DNA of 64,000 nucleotides from Pseudoalteromonas piratica. Its GTDB lineage: Bacteria; Pseudomonadota; Gammaproteobacteria; Enterobacterales; Alteromonadaceae. The DNA lies in assembly GCF_000788395.1 (NCBI RefSeq), contig NZ_CP009888.1, positions 1,570,001 through 1,634,000 of the forward strand, read 5' to 3'. Shown in pieces: positions 1 to 9,027 of this stretch. The position numbers were made by a program, and so were the translations under genes. The first letter of the stretch is position 1. Each line of letters starts with the position of its first letter. Under the pieces are notes generated by a model that had not been told where the DNA came from, made no database searches, and saw only the letters and a program-made list of their open reading frames with translations.

Positions 1-408
1 CCGTTTGATAAAAGTATAGATGCAAAAGAGTATTTAGATTTTGATATTTTTGAGAGTATCTGCAGCAGTATGGTTGAAATTTTAGAGCAACCAATGAACT
101 CTCGTGAGCAAGCGTTGGAAAATTTACTGGCTAGCCTTCGTTTCTTGTATTCTTTCAAACAGGAAGCACGATACGCCCATTTATACTTGATTTTAGAAGG
201 TGAATGTTTGTACACAAGTTCAATACTTCTAAGCGCACTTTATAATTTCGGAACCTCAGAAGAAGCATTGCCTTACTATTCAGACGCACTTGTACTTTGG
301 ATTGATTTTTTGAAGCAAGCACCTACTTATTATCGCGAACGCTGGAATCAGTTGAGTGATTATAGTTTTGATTACAGCAAACCCTCGGTTGAAAATATTG
401 AAAATTGA
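1..408 (+). CDS. C-terminal part of a Maf-like motility accessory glycosyltransferase (partial)
   Basis: The frame is open from the first base of the window, so this is the 3' end of a larger gene; about 135 residues are visible. They are helical and rich in Leu, Tyr and Glu (for example HLYLILEGECLYTSS and LPYYSDALVLWIDFLKQA). This resembles the helical C-terminus of Maf/DUF115 flagellin glycosyltransferases, which move nonulosonic acids onto flagellin. The neighbouring pseudaminic acid genes fit that role. The catalytic part lies outside the window, so the family call is partly contextual. It overlaps the start region of the next gene. Confidence 0.5.
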   Translation, partial: PFDKSIDAKEYLDFDIFESICSSMVEILEQPMNSREQALENLLASLRFLYSFKQEARYAHLYLILEGECLYTSSILLSALYNFGTSEEALPYYSDALVLWIDFLKQAPTYYRERWNQLSDYSFDYSKPSVENIEN

Positions 409-886
409 TACTGAAAGATTTCATCTAAGAGAGCTTTCTGATTCTGATGCCAGTGAGCGATATTTAAGTTGGTTTCAAGATACAACAACTCAACAGTTTA
501 TTGCTAAAAAGGCAGAAACAATTTCACAATTAAAGGAATATATTCTCGAAAAAAAAACAGATAAAAATTGTCTGTTTTTAGGGGTTTTCTATCAAGGTAT
601 TCACATCGGAAATATTAAGTATGAGCCGATTGATATCTCGAAAGCTCAAGCTACTATGGGGATTTTAATTGGGGAGAAGGATTGGCGAGGCAAAGGGGTT
701 GCCGGTGAAGTGATTATGGCGTCGTCAATTTACTTACGCGAGCATTATGGCATCAACCGTATATTACTAGGAGTTGAGCAGGAGAATAGTGCAGCGGTGC
801 AAGCGTATAATAAGCTTGGCTTTGTAAAATATAAAGTAACGCCTGATGGGCTATATATGAGCCTTGAACTCAACAGCGTTAATTAG
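389..886 (+). CDS. GNAT-family N-acetyltransferase, candidate PseH
   Basis: About 165 residues with a GNAT fold. It opens with a RimJ/RimL-like strand (TERFHLREL) and has the acetyl-CoA loop motif DWRGKGVAGEV near residue 100 and a C-terminal VEQENSAAVQAYNKLGF segment, both typical of the family. In a pse cluster such an enzyme would acetylate the C4 amine of the UDP-sugar (the PseH step); no other acetyltransferase is visible nearby. It is not clearly orthologous to Campylobacter PseH, so it could act on a later decoration. The start is uncertain: GTG 356, TTG 389 and TTG 398 are in frame. I chose TTG 389 because it keeps the first strand without deep overlap of the previous gene. Confidence 0.7.
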   Translation: MKILKIDTERFHLRELSDSDASERYLSWFQDTTTQQFIAKKAETISQLKEYILEKKTDKNCLFLGVFYQGIHIGNIKYEPIDISKAQATMGILIGEKDWRGKGVAGEVIMASSIYLREHYGINRILLGVEQENSAAVQAYNKLGFVKYKVTPDGLYMSLELNSVN

Positions 887-1881
887 CTTATTAACGAGAT
901 AAACGTATCATCGTGAATTGTTAAGAAATCCAATCGTCTGTGTTTTTTAGTTCTGTGGCCTATTGCTAACAGTAAGTCTCTACTCGATATGCATCGCCTT
1001 AAATACCCATAACGACTTAGCATACAATGATCGGGCTGTGAGTTAACTTGTGGTTGAAAAATGCAGACGTTTAACCCGAGTAAATAGGCTTCTATAAGCA
1101 AAGTGGACGCCATTCCTATCACTAAATCATACTGCATGAGCTGTTGATGGCTAAACGCTTTATTGCGGCAATTATAGGCCGGTATTTTACGTTTTAGTTT
1201 ATTTTCTTTCGGGTGAAATTTGACACTTAGGTTGTGCTTAGCACGTAATTGCCTTAAAACTTTCAAAGTTGCAAAGAATGTTGTTTTCTCGTTATAACCG
1301 TAAATTTGCTGAATTTGTTGACGGCTTAACGTGTTACTTATTGGCTCGCTAATAAAGAGTGTATTACCGGATGGCGTTTTGACCTTTCTCATTGGTGGCC
1401 GTAATGTCAGTGATCTTAAATAGGGTTGCCCACCACAGGCTATTTCAGCATACTCAGGTATTTCGTTTTTAAATTCTATTAAGGCTTTGTTGTCAGGCAA
1501 AATTACCTTGTCTGGTAGAACAAACTTATTAAATTGTTTAAAACGAGTTTGATAATTTTGCCACTGATCAACAAAGGAAACAGTTTTAATATCGAGTCGC
1601 CTAGCGGCTTTTATAATATTAGGCTCAATTTGATTTTGATTGCTAGTGCCGAGCAAAACAAGTTCGGGTTGAAATGTATTGAGTTGTGCTAGTGCCTCAT
1701 CACTTGTTTTTGTCACTTTGTGAGGAATATTCGCAAAATTTTGAAAATAGTTTGTAGCACTTTGGCTGACACATAAACTTATCGCAAATTTCGCCGATAA
1801 CTTATTAAACACAGTTCTGATAATTTGCGCAGCACCAATATCGCATACGAATATAAATAAGCGCTTTTTAATTGCTGTCAT
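883..1881 (-). CDS. Putative GT-B-like glycosyltransferase or epimerase-fold protein
   Basis: 332 residues, unrecognised at family level. The N-terminus is strand-like (KRLFIFVCDIGAAQII), there is a nucleotide-sugar-type mid region (VLLGTSNQNQIE), and the C-terminal half carries SVKFHPKENK and YDLVIGMASTLLIEAYLLGLNVCIFQ. That last pattern (H-P-K-E, then G-M-A-S-T-L-L-I-E) is the usual donor-site layout of GT-B enzymes and polysialyltransferase-like proteins. It is the only minus-strand gene among the left-hand plus-strand genes and converges on the GNAT gene with a 4-base overlap. The likely role is transfer or processing of the cluster's sugar, but this is inference. Confidence 0.55.
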   Translation of the reverse strand: MTAIKKRLFIFVCDIGAAQIIRTVFNKLSAKFAISLCVSQSATNYFQNFANIPHKVTKTSDEALAQLNTFQPELVLLGTSNQNQIEPNIIKAARRLDIKTVSFVDQWQNYQTRFKQFNKFVLPDKVILPDNKALIEFKNEIPEYAEIACGGQPYLRSLTLRPPMRKVKTPSGNTLFISEPISNTLSRQQIQQIYGYNEKTTFFATLKVLRQLRAKHNLSVKFHPKENKLKRKIPAYNCRNKAFSHQQLMQYDLVIGMASTLLIEAYLLGLNVCIFQPQVNSQPDHCMLSRYGYLRRCISSRDLLLAIGHRTKKHRRLDFLTIHDDTFISLIS

Positions 1882-1964
1882 TATTATTACACTTAAATGA
1901 TATCAAGCTGGTGTAAATATTGCAGATGTTCTCTTGAAAAACAACGTATTGTGGAGCTTTTACT

Positions 1965-3290
1965 TTGTCTCTTAAAGAAAATTCAGGCGCTAAGCTTTGG
2001 CAGCGTGCAAAACAAATCATTCCAGGTGGCAATCAGTTGTTGTCAAAGCGTGCAGAAATGTTTTTGCCAGAGGCCTGGCCTGCATATTATAGCAAAGCAA
2101 AAGGGTGTGAAATTTGGGATTTAGACAATAACCACTATTATGATTTCTCTATTATGGGTATCGGAACGAGTTCTTTAGGCTATGCTCATTCAGCGGTTAC
2201 GCAAGCAGTGGTTGACGCGATTCATAATGGCAGTATGGCAAGTCTAAACTGTCCAGAAGAAGTGGCATTAGCTGAAAAGTTACTAGCGATACATACTTGG
2301 GCAGGCGCAGCACGCTTTACTCGCACCGGTGGCGAATCTTGTGCGTTAGCGATTCGTATCGCAAGGGCTTATGCTAAACGTGATATGGTCGCTTTTTGTG
2401 GCTACCATGGTTGGCATGATTGGTACTTAGCAACCAATATAATCAATAATGAAAACCTTGATGAACAACTGCTACCAGGTCTGCAGCCGGCAGGTGTGCC
2501 ACAGCAACTTGGAGGCTCTGCTATTCCCTTTAAAGAGGGTGATATTCAAGGGTTTAAGCAAATTATTGAAAAACATGGTGAGCGTTTAGGAGTCGTTATG
2601 ATGGAAGTGTTCCGTCATGGGCAACCTGACCTTGCATTTATTCGCGAAGTTAGAGCACTGTGTGATCAACATAATATTGTTTTAGTTTTTGATGAAATCT
2701 CTTCTGGCTTTCGTTTAAACACCGGCGCATCGCATCTATTATGGGATATCGAGCCAGATATTTGTGTACTTGGTAAAGCCTTGGGTAATGGTCATCCAAT
2801 TGGTGCGGTTATTGGTAAGCATGATGTAATGGATGCGGCTCAATTGTCTTTTATTAGTAGTTCATATTGGACTGAACGTGTTGGTTTTGTTGCTGCACTC
2901 AAAACGCTGGAAGTATTTGAAAAAGAAAAAGTTCCTCTGCAACTTAATCAAACAGGGCAATATCTAAAAACAGGGCTTGAGGCCATCATTAATGACACTG
3001 GGTTTGAACTAAGTATTATTGGTATAGACAGTGTGCCAATATTTATCTTCCCAGGAGAGAACCCGCTGGCAACCAAAACCCTCTTCACCCAAGAAATGCT
3101 TAAACGAGGTTTCTTAGCAAGTAATGTCATCTATTTATCCATTGCCCATACACCAGAATTGGTAGATAAATATTTAGTGGCAGTAGAAGAGGTGTTTATA
3201 TTTATTAAGCAAGCGATGGATAACGGTGTCGCACTTGAAACATTGCTTGAAAATCAAGTATGTCATAGTGGTTTTCAGAGGCTTAACTAG
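1965..3290 (+). CDS. Class III PLP aminotransferase, glutamate-1-semialdehyde aminomutase-like
   Basis: 441 residues, about the length of HemL. Fold-type I PLP motifs are present: ARFTRTGGESCALAIRIARAY near the phosphate site, GYHGWHDW, VLVFDEISSGFR for the pyridine-contacting Asp, and the Schiff-base Lys in VLGKALGNGHPIG (about residue 271). The start is a TTG preceded by GTGGAG at 1951-1956. It sits 1 base before the cytidylyltransferase gene, so the two are probably co-transcribed. HemL-like paralogues in surface-sugar clusters are thought to aminate or isomerise a sugar or acyl precursor; housekeeping HemL in tetrapyrrole synthesis is unlikely here. The substrate is unknown. Confidence 0.8.
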   Translation: MSLKENSGAKLWQRAKQIIPGGNQLLSKRAEMFLPEAWPAYYSKAKGCEIWDLDNNHYYDFSIMGIGTSSLGYAHSAVTQAVVDAIHNGSMASLNCPEEVALAEKLLAIHTWAGAARFTRTGGESCALAIRIARAYAKRDMVAFCGYHGWHDWYLATNIINNENLDEQLLPGLQPAGVPQQLGGSAIPFKEGDIQGFKQIIEKHGERLGVVMMEVFRHGQPDLAFIREVRALCDQHNIVLVFDEISSGFRLNTGASHLLWDIEPDICVLGKALGNGHPIGAVIGKHDVMDAAQLSFISSSYWTERVGFVAALKTLEVFEKEKVPLQLNQTGQYLKTGLEAIINDTGFELSIIGIDSVPIFIFPGENPLATKTLFTQEMLKRGFLASNVIYLSIAHTPELVDKYLVAVEEVFIFIKQAMDNGVALETLLENQVCHSGFQRLN

Positions 3291-3291
3291 C

Positions 3292-4056
3292 ATGGGGACG
3301 ACGGCATTTATTCAGGCCCGAATGGGATCTTCAAGGTTACCTGGCAAAGTGATGAAGCCACTTAATGGGCAGCCGGTGATCAGGCATATTGTTAGTCGCT
3401 TAGAATCTTGCAAGTACATCGATAAAATTGTGGTACTTACATCAACGAACCCAGAAAATAAAGTGCTAGTTGATTACCTTACTGCCGAGGGTATCTCGGT
3501 TTTTCAAGGTGATGAAAACAATGTACTGGCGCGCTTTCAAGCAGCATTACAACACTATCAATGTGACACTGTTTTACGAATAACTGGTGACAGCCCGTTA
3601 CTTGATTTTGAAATCTGTGATCAATTAATTCATTACTTTAACTTGCACGGGGCAGATTATGCTTATTTAAGCGAACAATTTGCAGAAGGGGTAGACTGTG
3701 AAGTTGTTAAGGCCAGCTTATTAGCAAAGCTCGATCTTGCTAAGTTGCGCCCGTCTGAGCAAGAACATGTAACCTTGCATTTTTACGAAAATAAGGAAAA
3801 TCGATTTCATTGTGTTGAGTTGCCAAATACGCAAGATGATAGTCATTACCGCTTTACCTTAGACACGCAAGAAGATTGGCAGGTTGTCGAAGCTGTGTAT
3901 CAAAGAAATAGCAATATCAACAATATGGATTATGCCGCGGTTAAAACGTACTTCGATCAACATCCAGAGATTAAAGTGATTAACCAGCATGTAGTACGAA
4001 ATGAAGGCTTAGCCATATCACTAGCGCAAGAACTTACCGGAAATTTAAATGAGTAA
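3292..4056 (+). CDS. pseF: Acylneuraminate-type cytidylyltransferase (SpsF family), probable PseF
   Basis: 254 residues. The N-terminal nucleotide-binding signature FIQARMGSSRLPGKV (from about residue 5) is diagnostic of the SpsF/KdsB-like CMP-sugar synthetases, and RITGDSPLLD supplies the metal-binding Asp. In this cluster it would activate pseudaminic acid to CMP-Pse, the donor used by Maf enzymes. I start at ATG 3292, one base after the previous stop; a longer frame from 3226 would run into the upstream gene. The 3' end overlaps pseI by 8 bases, so translation is likely coupled. The SpsF branch differs from classical PseF, so the symbol is functional rather than strictly orthologous. Confidence 0.75.
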   Translation: MGTTAFIQARMGSSRLPGKVMKPLNGQPVIRHIVSRLESCKYIDKIVVLTSTNPENKVLVDYLTAEGISVFQGDENNVLARFQAALQHYQCDTVLRITGDSPLLDFEICDQLIHYFNLHGADYAYLSEQFAEGVDCEVVKASLLAKLDLAKLRPSEQEHVTLHFYENKENRFHCVELPNTQDDSHYRFTLDTQEDWQVVEAVYQRNSNINNMDYAAVKTYFDQHPEIKVINQHVVRNEGLAISLAQELTGNLNE

Positions 4057-5116
4057 ATTCATCATCAATGGCAGAAATATAGGCGTTGACGAACCTTGCT
4101 ATATCATTGCTGAAATGTCCGCAAATCATGGCGGTCACTTAGACAAGGCGATAGAAATATTGCATGCGGCAAAGGCGGCAGGTGCTGACGCTGTTAAATT
4201 GCAGACTTATCGTGCTGATACTATAACGCTCAATTCAACTAAGCCTGATTTTTGTTTGCCTTCAGATAATCCTTGGCAGGAACATGTTTCTTTGTACTCG
4301 CTTTATGAAAAAGCTTTTACACCTTGGCAATGGCATGAAACCTTATTTTCAGAAGCTAACAGAATCGGTATAGATATTTTTTCTTCTCCCTTTGATGCCA
4401 GCGCAGTAGATCTATTGGAATCACTTAATGCACCGGCTTATAAAATTGCTTCGCCAGAAATTACCGATATACCACTTCTGAAGAAGGTCGCAAGTACCGG
4501 TAAACCGATTATTCTATCGACTGGCATTGCTGAATTAAGCGATATTGAACTAGCAGTGAGAACACTTCGACAACATGGTTGTGAACAATTGGCGATATTG
4601 AAATGCACAACAGCATACCCTACGCCATTTTCCGAATGTAATTTGAATACTATCGCAGATATTGCGACTCGATTTAACTGTGTGTCAGGTTTATCAGATC
4701 ATACGTTAGGGTTGGTCTCGCCAATTACGAGCATAGCGTTAGGTGGCAAGATCATTGAAAAACACTTTATATTGGATAAATCAGATGAATCTGTAGATGC
4801 GTTTTTTTCCTTAGATGAAAAAGAATTTGCCCAAATGGTTTCAGCAGTGAGAGACGCTGAACAAGCTCTCGGCAAAGTAACTTATGCAATTACTCAGTCA
4901 GCGCAGAAAAACCTTCTTGCCAGACGTTCACTGTATTTTTGCCGAGATCTAGTCTCAGGTACGACAATAACGGAAAATGATATTCAGTCAGTCAGACCAG
5001 GGTTTGGATTACACACGCAATATTATGACGATATCTTAGGCAAAAAAGTAGCCCGAGATGTCTTTCACGGTGACCGTGTTACTTTTGAATCAGTAACCGG
5101 GTTGACGGAGAAGTAA
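4049..5116 (+). CDS. pseI: Pseudaminic acid synthase PseI (NeuB family)
   Basis: 355 residues, full length. The NeuB barrel is recognisable: CYIIAEMSANHGG, GADAVKLQTYRADT, DIFSSPFDASAVDLLE, PAYKIASPEITDIPLL and GLSDHTLGLVSPI, followed by a C-terminal SAF antifreeze-like domain (about residues 290-355, LARRSLYFCRDL to FGLHTQYYDDI). The Q-T-Y-x-A-D-T and S-P-F-D patterns fit PseI better than the sialic or legionaminic acid synthases. It condenses the 6-deoxy-AltdiNAc product of PseG with phosphoenolpyruvate in the cytoplasm. It overlaps pseF by 8 bases and lies 1 base before the FAD oxidoreductase gene. Confidence 0.9.
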   Translation: MSKFIINGRNIGVDEPCYIIAEMSANHGGHLDKAIEILHAAKAAGADAVKLQTYRADTITLNSTKPDFCLPSDNPWQEHVSLYSLYEKAFTPWQWHETLFSEANRIGIDIFSSPFDASAVDLLESLNAPAYKIASPEITDIPLLKKVASTGKPIILSTGIAELSDIELAVRTLRQHGCEQLAILKCTTAYPTPFSECNLNTIADIATRFNCVSGLSDHTLGLVSPITSIALGGKIIEKHFILDKSDESVDAFFSLDEKEFAQMVSAVRDAEQALGKVTYAITQSAQKNLLARRSLYFCRDLVSGTTITENDIQSVRPGFGLHTQYYDDILGKKVARDVFHGDRVTFESVTGLTEK

Positions 5117-5117
5117 A

Positions 5118-6491
5118 ATGAAAGCATGTGTTGTTGTAGGCGGTGGGATCAGTGGCTTAACCGCCGCGATTTTGCTTAAAAAAAATTTTGAGTATGTCTA
5201 CTTAGTTGAGCAAAGTGATCAGCTTGGAGGTTTGCTATCGAGTGTATCAGACGAGCAAGGTAACTGCTACGACCAAGGCACACACATCCCTGAGAAAACA
5301 GGTATCAAAGAAATCGATGATATTTTATTTGATGAAAATGATCTTAACGAAAATTGGCACGCATTATCACCCTTAGTAACGGGAAATTACTTCGCCGGTA
5401 GTTGGGATAATACTACACAAACCATTGATGCCCGAAAATTACCTACACCTCTGTATCAGCAAGGTATTGGCGAGTTTATGCAGTTGGTTGGTGCACCAGA
5501 TTCCACGAGCATTGAAGCCTATTTAAACTCTACACTCGGTCCAACCTTTTATCATCATCTCGCTGAGCCCATAATAAAAAAATTGTATGGCTGTGAAGTT
5601 AATTGTGCAGATCTCGCAGTGCGAACTGGCGTCAATTATTTTGGTGCAGGCCGAATAAAAGCACTTGATAAAATGACAACTCAGTTGTTAAAAATGCACC
5701 CAAATTTTAATAACAAACTCGGTTTTCACAGTGCTGCAGAGTATGACGCGCTATTAAAAGAGCAGGGGGCTGAATTACCTGAGTATTATTACCCGAAAGG
5801 CAAACGTGGTGCGGTAGTGTGGATTGACAAGCTGACTGCCAAAGCACAAAAAGCGGGCGTTGAAATTCTGACCTCGAAACAAGTGGTTCGTATAAATAGC
5901 AGCGCTAAGAAGATCACTAGTGTCGAGTTAAACGATGGGAAATCGTTAGATTGCCAATTGGTATACTGGAGTGCGCCGCCCATTTTTGCGTTAAAAGCGG
6001 CACAGTTAGAAATCGAAACAGCACCGATTAGTTTTAGAACGGCAAATTTATTACATTATACATTTGATAAGAAACCCCTTAATGATATTGCACATTATCT
6101 ATGGAATTGGGACACATGTTCACCCATATTTAGAATCACTTTATATCATAACATTCGAAAGAATCAGCATTATCAACTAACCGCAGAAATTTTAAGCAGT
6201 AAAGAAGAATCACATAAGATTAGTCTCGCGCAAGGACTAAAGGACTTAAAAGCGATGGGACTTATTGCGGAGGATACACAGGTATTAGCGAGTATAAAAC
6301 AGACGATTCATAATACGTTTCCAGTACCAACGCATGATTTCGCAAAGCTTACCGAAGCACATTATCAGCAGTTAACTCAGCAATTTGACAACTTTATTTT
6401 GTCAGGACGCTTTAGTGGCCGTTGTTGGTTGCAAGGTGACGTACTGAAGTTAGCGCAACAAGAAATTCAGGAATTCTGTTGTGGATTATGA
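5118..6491 (+). CDS. FAD-dependent oxidoreductase, protoporphyrinogen oxidase / amine oxidase-like
   Basis: 457 residues. The N-terminal Rossmann dinucleotide motif is VVVGGGISGLTAA, followed by the acidic end of strand 2 (YLVEQSDQLGGLLSS), which is the flavin amine oxidoreductase / HemY-like layout. The C-terminal part has FILSGRFSGRCWLQGD, the second FAD-contacting region. No membrane segment or signal peptide is seen. Related proteins occur in polysaccharide clusters and may oxidise or isomerise a sugar, in the manner of UDP-galactopyranose mutase, but the substrate here is unknown. It starts 1 base after pseI and overlaps pseG by 11 bases, placing it inside the nonulosonic acid operon. 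Confidence 0.75.
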   Translation: MKACVVVGGGISGLTAAILLKKNFEYVYLVEQSDQLGGLLSSVSDEQGNCYDQGTHIPEKTGIKEIDDILFDENDLNENWHALSPLVTGNYFAGSWDNTTQTIDARKLPTPLYQQGIGEFMQLVGAPDSTSIEAYLNSTLGPTFYHHLAEPIIKKLYGCEVNCADLAVRTGVNYFGAGRIKALDKMTTQLLKMHPNFNNKLGFHSAAEYDALLKEQGAELPEYYYPKGKRGAVVWIDKLTAKAQKAGVEILTSKQVVRINSSAKKITSVELNDGKSLDCQLVYWSAPPIFALKAAQLEIETAPISFRTANLLHYTFDKKPLNDIAHYLWNWDTCSPIFRITLYHNIRKNQHYQLTAEILSSKEESHKISLAQGLKDLKAMGLIAEDTQVLASIKQTIHNTFPVPTHDFAKLTEAHYQQLTQQFDNFILSGRFSGRCWLQGDVLKLAQQEIQEFCCGL

Positions 6492-7440
6492 TGTTATTGT
6501 TTATTGCCATGGCACAAAAGAAACCGGTTTAGGGCACTTCTCGCGCTGTTTCAATATTGCTTTGGCATTAAAAGACATGGGTGCTAGTTTAGCTTTTTAT
6601 GGTCAGTTTGATGAATTTGCAAAAGCGCGAATTGCGCAGTCAGGTTTTGTGCTTACCTCGCATTACTCATTTACCTCCCACCCGGTGATTCTCTGCGATG
6701 ATTATAATTTTAGACAAAAAGAATTAAAACTATTACATGATGCTGGAGCAAAGCTCATCGCGATTGACGACTTCGATCAGTACAATTTTGATTTTATTAA
6801 ACGGATCGTAAATTTTCGTTATAAGGCGGCTACTTTATGTCATGCGACGAACCGTCACTTATTGGACTTGAGTTACTTTCCTTTTCACCCAGATTTGGAG
6901 TCAGTGCGAACACAGAATTTGAATAATTCTGAAAAACGTCAAAAAGTTAACACTATTTTATTGTTTATTGGCGCACATGATAGACACGCAGTTGCCAGAC
7001 GTTTGCTGAAGGCACTTGATAACTTAGTAAACGCGAAACAAATCGTGTTAGTGGCTGGTAAGCAGCTAAAGTTTGATTGTAAAAATAACCAATTAAAGCA
7101 ACTTAGTTTTGTTGATGATATGGCTCAGTTATACCGTCAAGCTGATATGGTTATTTCAGGTGGTGGCCTAACAAAATACGAAGCGGGTTTTTGTTTATTG
7201 CCCAATGCTGCTATCTCACAAACTAAAGAGCAACAACTTGATACAGAAATACTGGCAGAGTCTAAGCTATGCTATGATTTAGGCCTTGCTCCTGCAATAG
7301 AGCAAACCGAGCTGGAAAATCGCTTGAGTTTATTTTTAAGCGACGAATTTAAACATCAATTTGAAAAACAAAAATCAGCATTTCACATTGATTCTACGCG
7401 CCATTTAGCACAAAAAATACTAGAGGTAAGAGATGAGTGA
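6481..7440 (+). CDS. pseG: UDP-2,4-diacetamido-2,4,6-trideoxy-beta-L-altropyranose hydrolase PseG
   Basis: 319 residues with a GT-B fold like MurG. The N-terminal TGLGHFSRCFNIA carries the G-x-G-H-x-x-R motif whose His is catalytic in PseG, and the C-terminal half has MVISGGGLTKYEAGF, the nucleotide-binding S-G-G-G-x-T-x-x-E motif. It removes UDP from the altrose intermediate to feed PseI. The start is GTG 6481, overlapping the FAD gene by 11 bases; the 3' end overlaps the methyltransferase by 8. Divergence from Campylobacter PseG is visible, but the key motifs are intact. Confidence 0.85.
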   Translation: MDYDVIVYCHGTKETGLGHFSRCFNIALALKDMGASLAFYGQFDEFAKARIAQSGFVLTSHYSFTSHPVILCDDYNFRQKELKLLHDAGAKLIAIDDFDQYNFDFIKRIVNFRYKAATLCHATNRHLLDLSYFPFHPDLESVRTQNLNNSEKRQKVNTILLFIGAHDRHAVARRLLKALDNLVNAKQIVLVAGKQLKFDCKNNQLKQLSFVDDMAQLYRQADMVISGGGLTKYEAGFCLLPNAAISQTKEQQLDTEILAESKLCYDLGLAPAIEQTELENRLSLFLSDEFKHQFEKQKSAFHIDSTRHLAQKILEVRDE

Positions 7441-8101
7441 ATTTCTTAAAAAGCAGTCTGAATGGCAACAGCAAGCAACTTCATCAGATGATTTTAAAGC
7501 ACAGGTTGGCCGTCCTCAGAGCGATGCAAGTTGGCAGCAGCTTGCATTAGACGTTAAACATAAACTGAATTTGATAGATGGAGATTCACTGCTTGATGTT
7601 GGTTGTGGCAGCGGGTTGTTATTATCTAAGTTAGCTAACCACTGTGCATCTGTGGCGGGTATCGATTACGCACAAGCAATGGTTGATAAAGCTCAGCAAT
7701 TAATCCCAAATGGAACGTTTTATTGTGGTGAAGCTGCAGCACTCAAATTCGATTCAAATTCATTTGATAAATTGTTGAGTTATAGCATCTTTCACTACTT
7801 TCCAAGCCAAGACTATGCAATTGATGTGATCAAGGAAATGGCTCGGGTGGTCAAGCCTGGTGGTGTAATCTTGATTGGTGATGTGCTGGATGCAGATTTT
7901 GAAATGGCGATTAAATCCGGTAGCAATTTAGAGTATGAACAGAAGATTCCTTATATTCACCGCTACTCTCAGTGGCGATTTTATGACCTAGCGCATTTAC
8001 AAGACGCTGTCTCACATTTAGTAAATAAGTTTGAAGTACTTACTCAACCGAGTGAATTCGAGCTTTCTGGTTATCGTAAGGATATTCGCTTGTGGCTCTA
8101 A
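7433..8101 (+). CDS. Class I SAM-dependent methyltransferase
   Basis: 222 residues. Motif I is LLDVGCGSGLLLSKLA (about residues 50-65), followed by VAGIDYAQAMVDKAQ, the acidic loop, FDKLLSYSIFHYF and ARVVKPGGVILIGDV, the usual post-motif strand of Methyltransf_11 enzymes. The substrate cannot be read from sequence; the operon position (overlapping pseG by 8 bases and the next gene by 10) points to the cluster's sugar or its acyl group. It is one of two methyltransferases here, separated by the DegT-like gene. Confidence 0.8.
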   Translation: MSEFLKKQSEWQQQATSSDDFKAQVGRPQSDASWQQLALDVKHKLNLIDGDSLLDVGCGSGLLLSKLANHCASVAGIDYAQAMVDKAQQLIPNGTFYCGEAAALKFDSNSFDKLLSYSIFHYFPSQDYAIDVIKEMARVVKPGGVILIGDVLDADFEMAIKSGSNLEYEQKIPYIHRYSQWRFYDLAHLQDAVSHLVNKFEVLTQPSEFELSGYRKDIRLWL

Positions 8102-9027
8102 TTGATACGCAACAGCGTCTAGCGAGTATGTTTCAGCGCCAACATGCTATATTGACACGTTCAGGCAGTATGGCGATTATTGCTGCATTGAATGCCTCAG
8201 GCATAAAACAAAATAGCAAGGTTGTAATTCCGGCAAGTTGCTGCCCAATCGTACTGTTTGCGATTCAGCTTGCTGGCTTTGAGGTGGTGATTGCGGATGT
8301 TTCCCTGACTTCACTTTCTATGGAAGTAGAGCATATTGATGCTGTATACAGCGAGGAGGTTGCGGCAATTATTGCTGTGCATGGTTATGGTCATTATTGT
8401 GATATCGAAGCAATCGTAGAGTATGCGAACAACAAAAATTTGATTGTAATTGAAGATGCCTGTCTTGCTTATGGTGGTTATTCTAATGGTAAAGCGCTGG
8501 GGAGCTTTGGAGATTTTTCTGTACTGAGCTTTGGTTATGATAAACCAATTAATTTAGGTTATGGCGGCGCTGTATTGGCTAATTGTACGCAATTTGAGTT
8601 ATCACTGAATCAATTTATCGCTGATAATAAAATGAGTCGTTTCGCTGATATGTCGATTTTGCCTACACTCAATTCCGAATTGGAACTTTTGCCAAATTAC
8701 ATGGCTAAACGTAAAGAAAATATTGCTTTTTTGGAACGTGAAATATCGCATAACGCTTTTATAAAAATACCCTTCAACAATGAGTTAGTTTATTGGCGCT
8801 ATCCACTTTTAGTGAAAAATAGAACCCACTTTTTAGCATATGCTGAACAAAAAAATGTATTGTTTACATCACATTATAAAAGCTTAAGCGAACTACAAAC
8901 TTCGGTGAGTTGCCCCAATGCTGAACGTATTGGTAATGAAATGATTAATTTATTTGTTCGCCATCAAACACCACAAAGAGAATTAGATGCTATGGTGCAA
9001 TGCATTAATGAGTATGTTGCAAGATGA
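8092..9027 (+). CDS. Short DegT/DnrJ/EryC1-type PLP aminotransferase
   Basis: 311 residues, about 60-80 shorter than usual DegT-family sugar aminotransferases. The fold is recognisable: LTRSGSMAIIAALNASG, VVIPASCCPIVLFAIQLAG, AIIAVHGYGHYCD, IVIEDACLAYGG and the Schiff-base Lys region LSFGYDKPINLGYGGAVL, so the Lys and the Asp of EDA are kept. The shortening falls after the Lys region, where family members usually carry a longer helical insertion. It starts at GTG 8092 inside the previous gene and ends in an ATGA overlap with the next. It may aminate a sugar, or be a smaller relative of uncertain activity. pseC is separate, at 11285. Confidence 0.7.
   Translation: MALIDTQQRLASMFQRQHAILTRSGSMAIIAALNASGIKQNSKVVIPASCCPIVLFAIQLAGFEVVIADVSLTSLSMEVEHIDAVYSEEVAAIIAVHGYGHYCDIEAIVEYANNKNLIVIEDACLAYGGYSNGKALGSFGDFSVLSFGYDKPINLGYGGAVLANCTQFELSLNQFIADNKMSRFADMSILPTLNSELELLPNYMAKRKENIAFLEREISHNAFIKIPFNNELVYWRYPLLVKNRTHFLAYAEQKNVLFTSHYKSLSELQTSVSCPNAERIGNEMINLFVRHQTPQRELDAMVQCINEYVAR

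Noticed and set aside
1897..2124. 75-codon frame across the start of the HemL-like gene
   Set aside because: Shadow of the aminotransferase frame; the real start is TTG 1965 with its ribosome site.
8092..9027. Short DegT-like gene as a broken pseudogene
   Set aside because: No stop or frameshift is seen, the PLP Lys and the other signatures remain, and the gene is embedded in tight translational overlaps.
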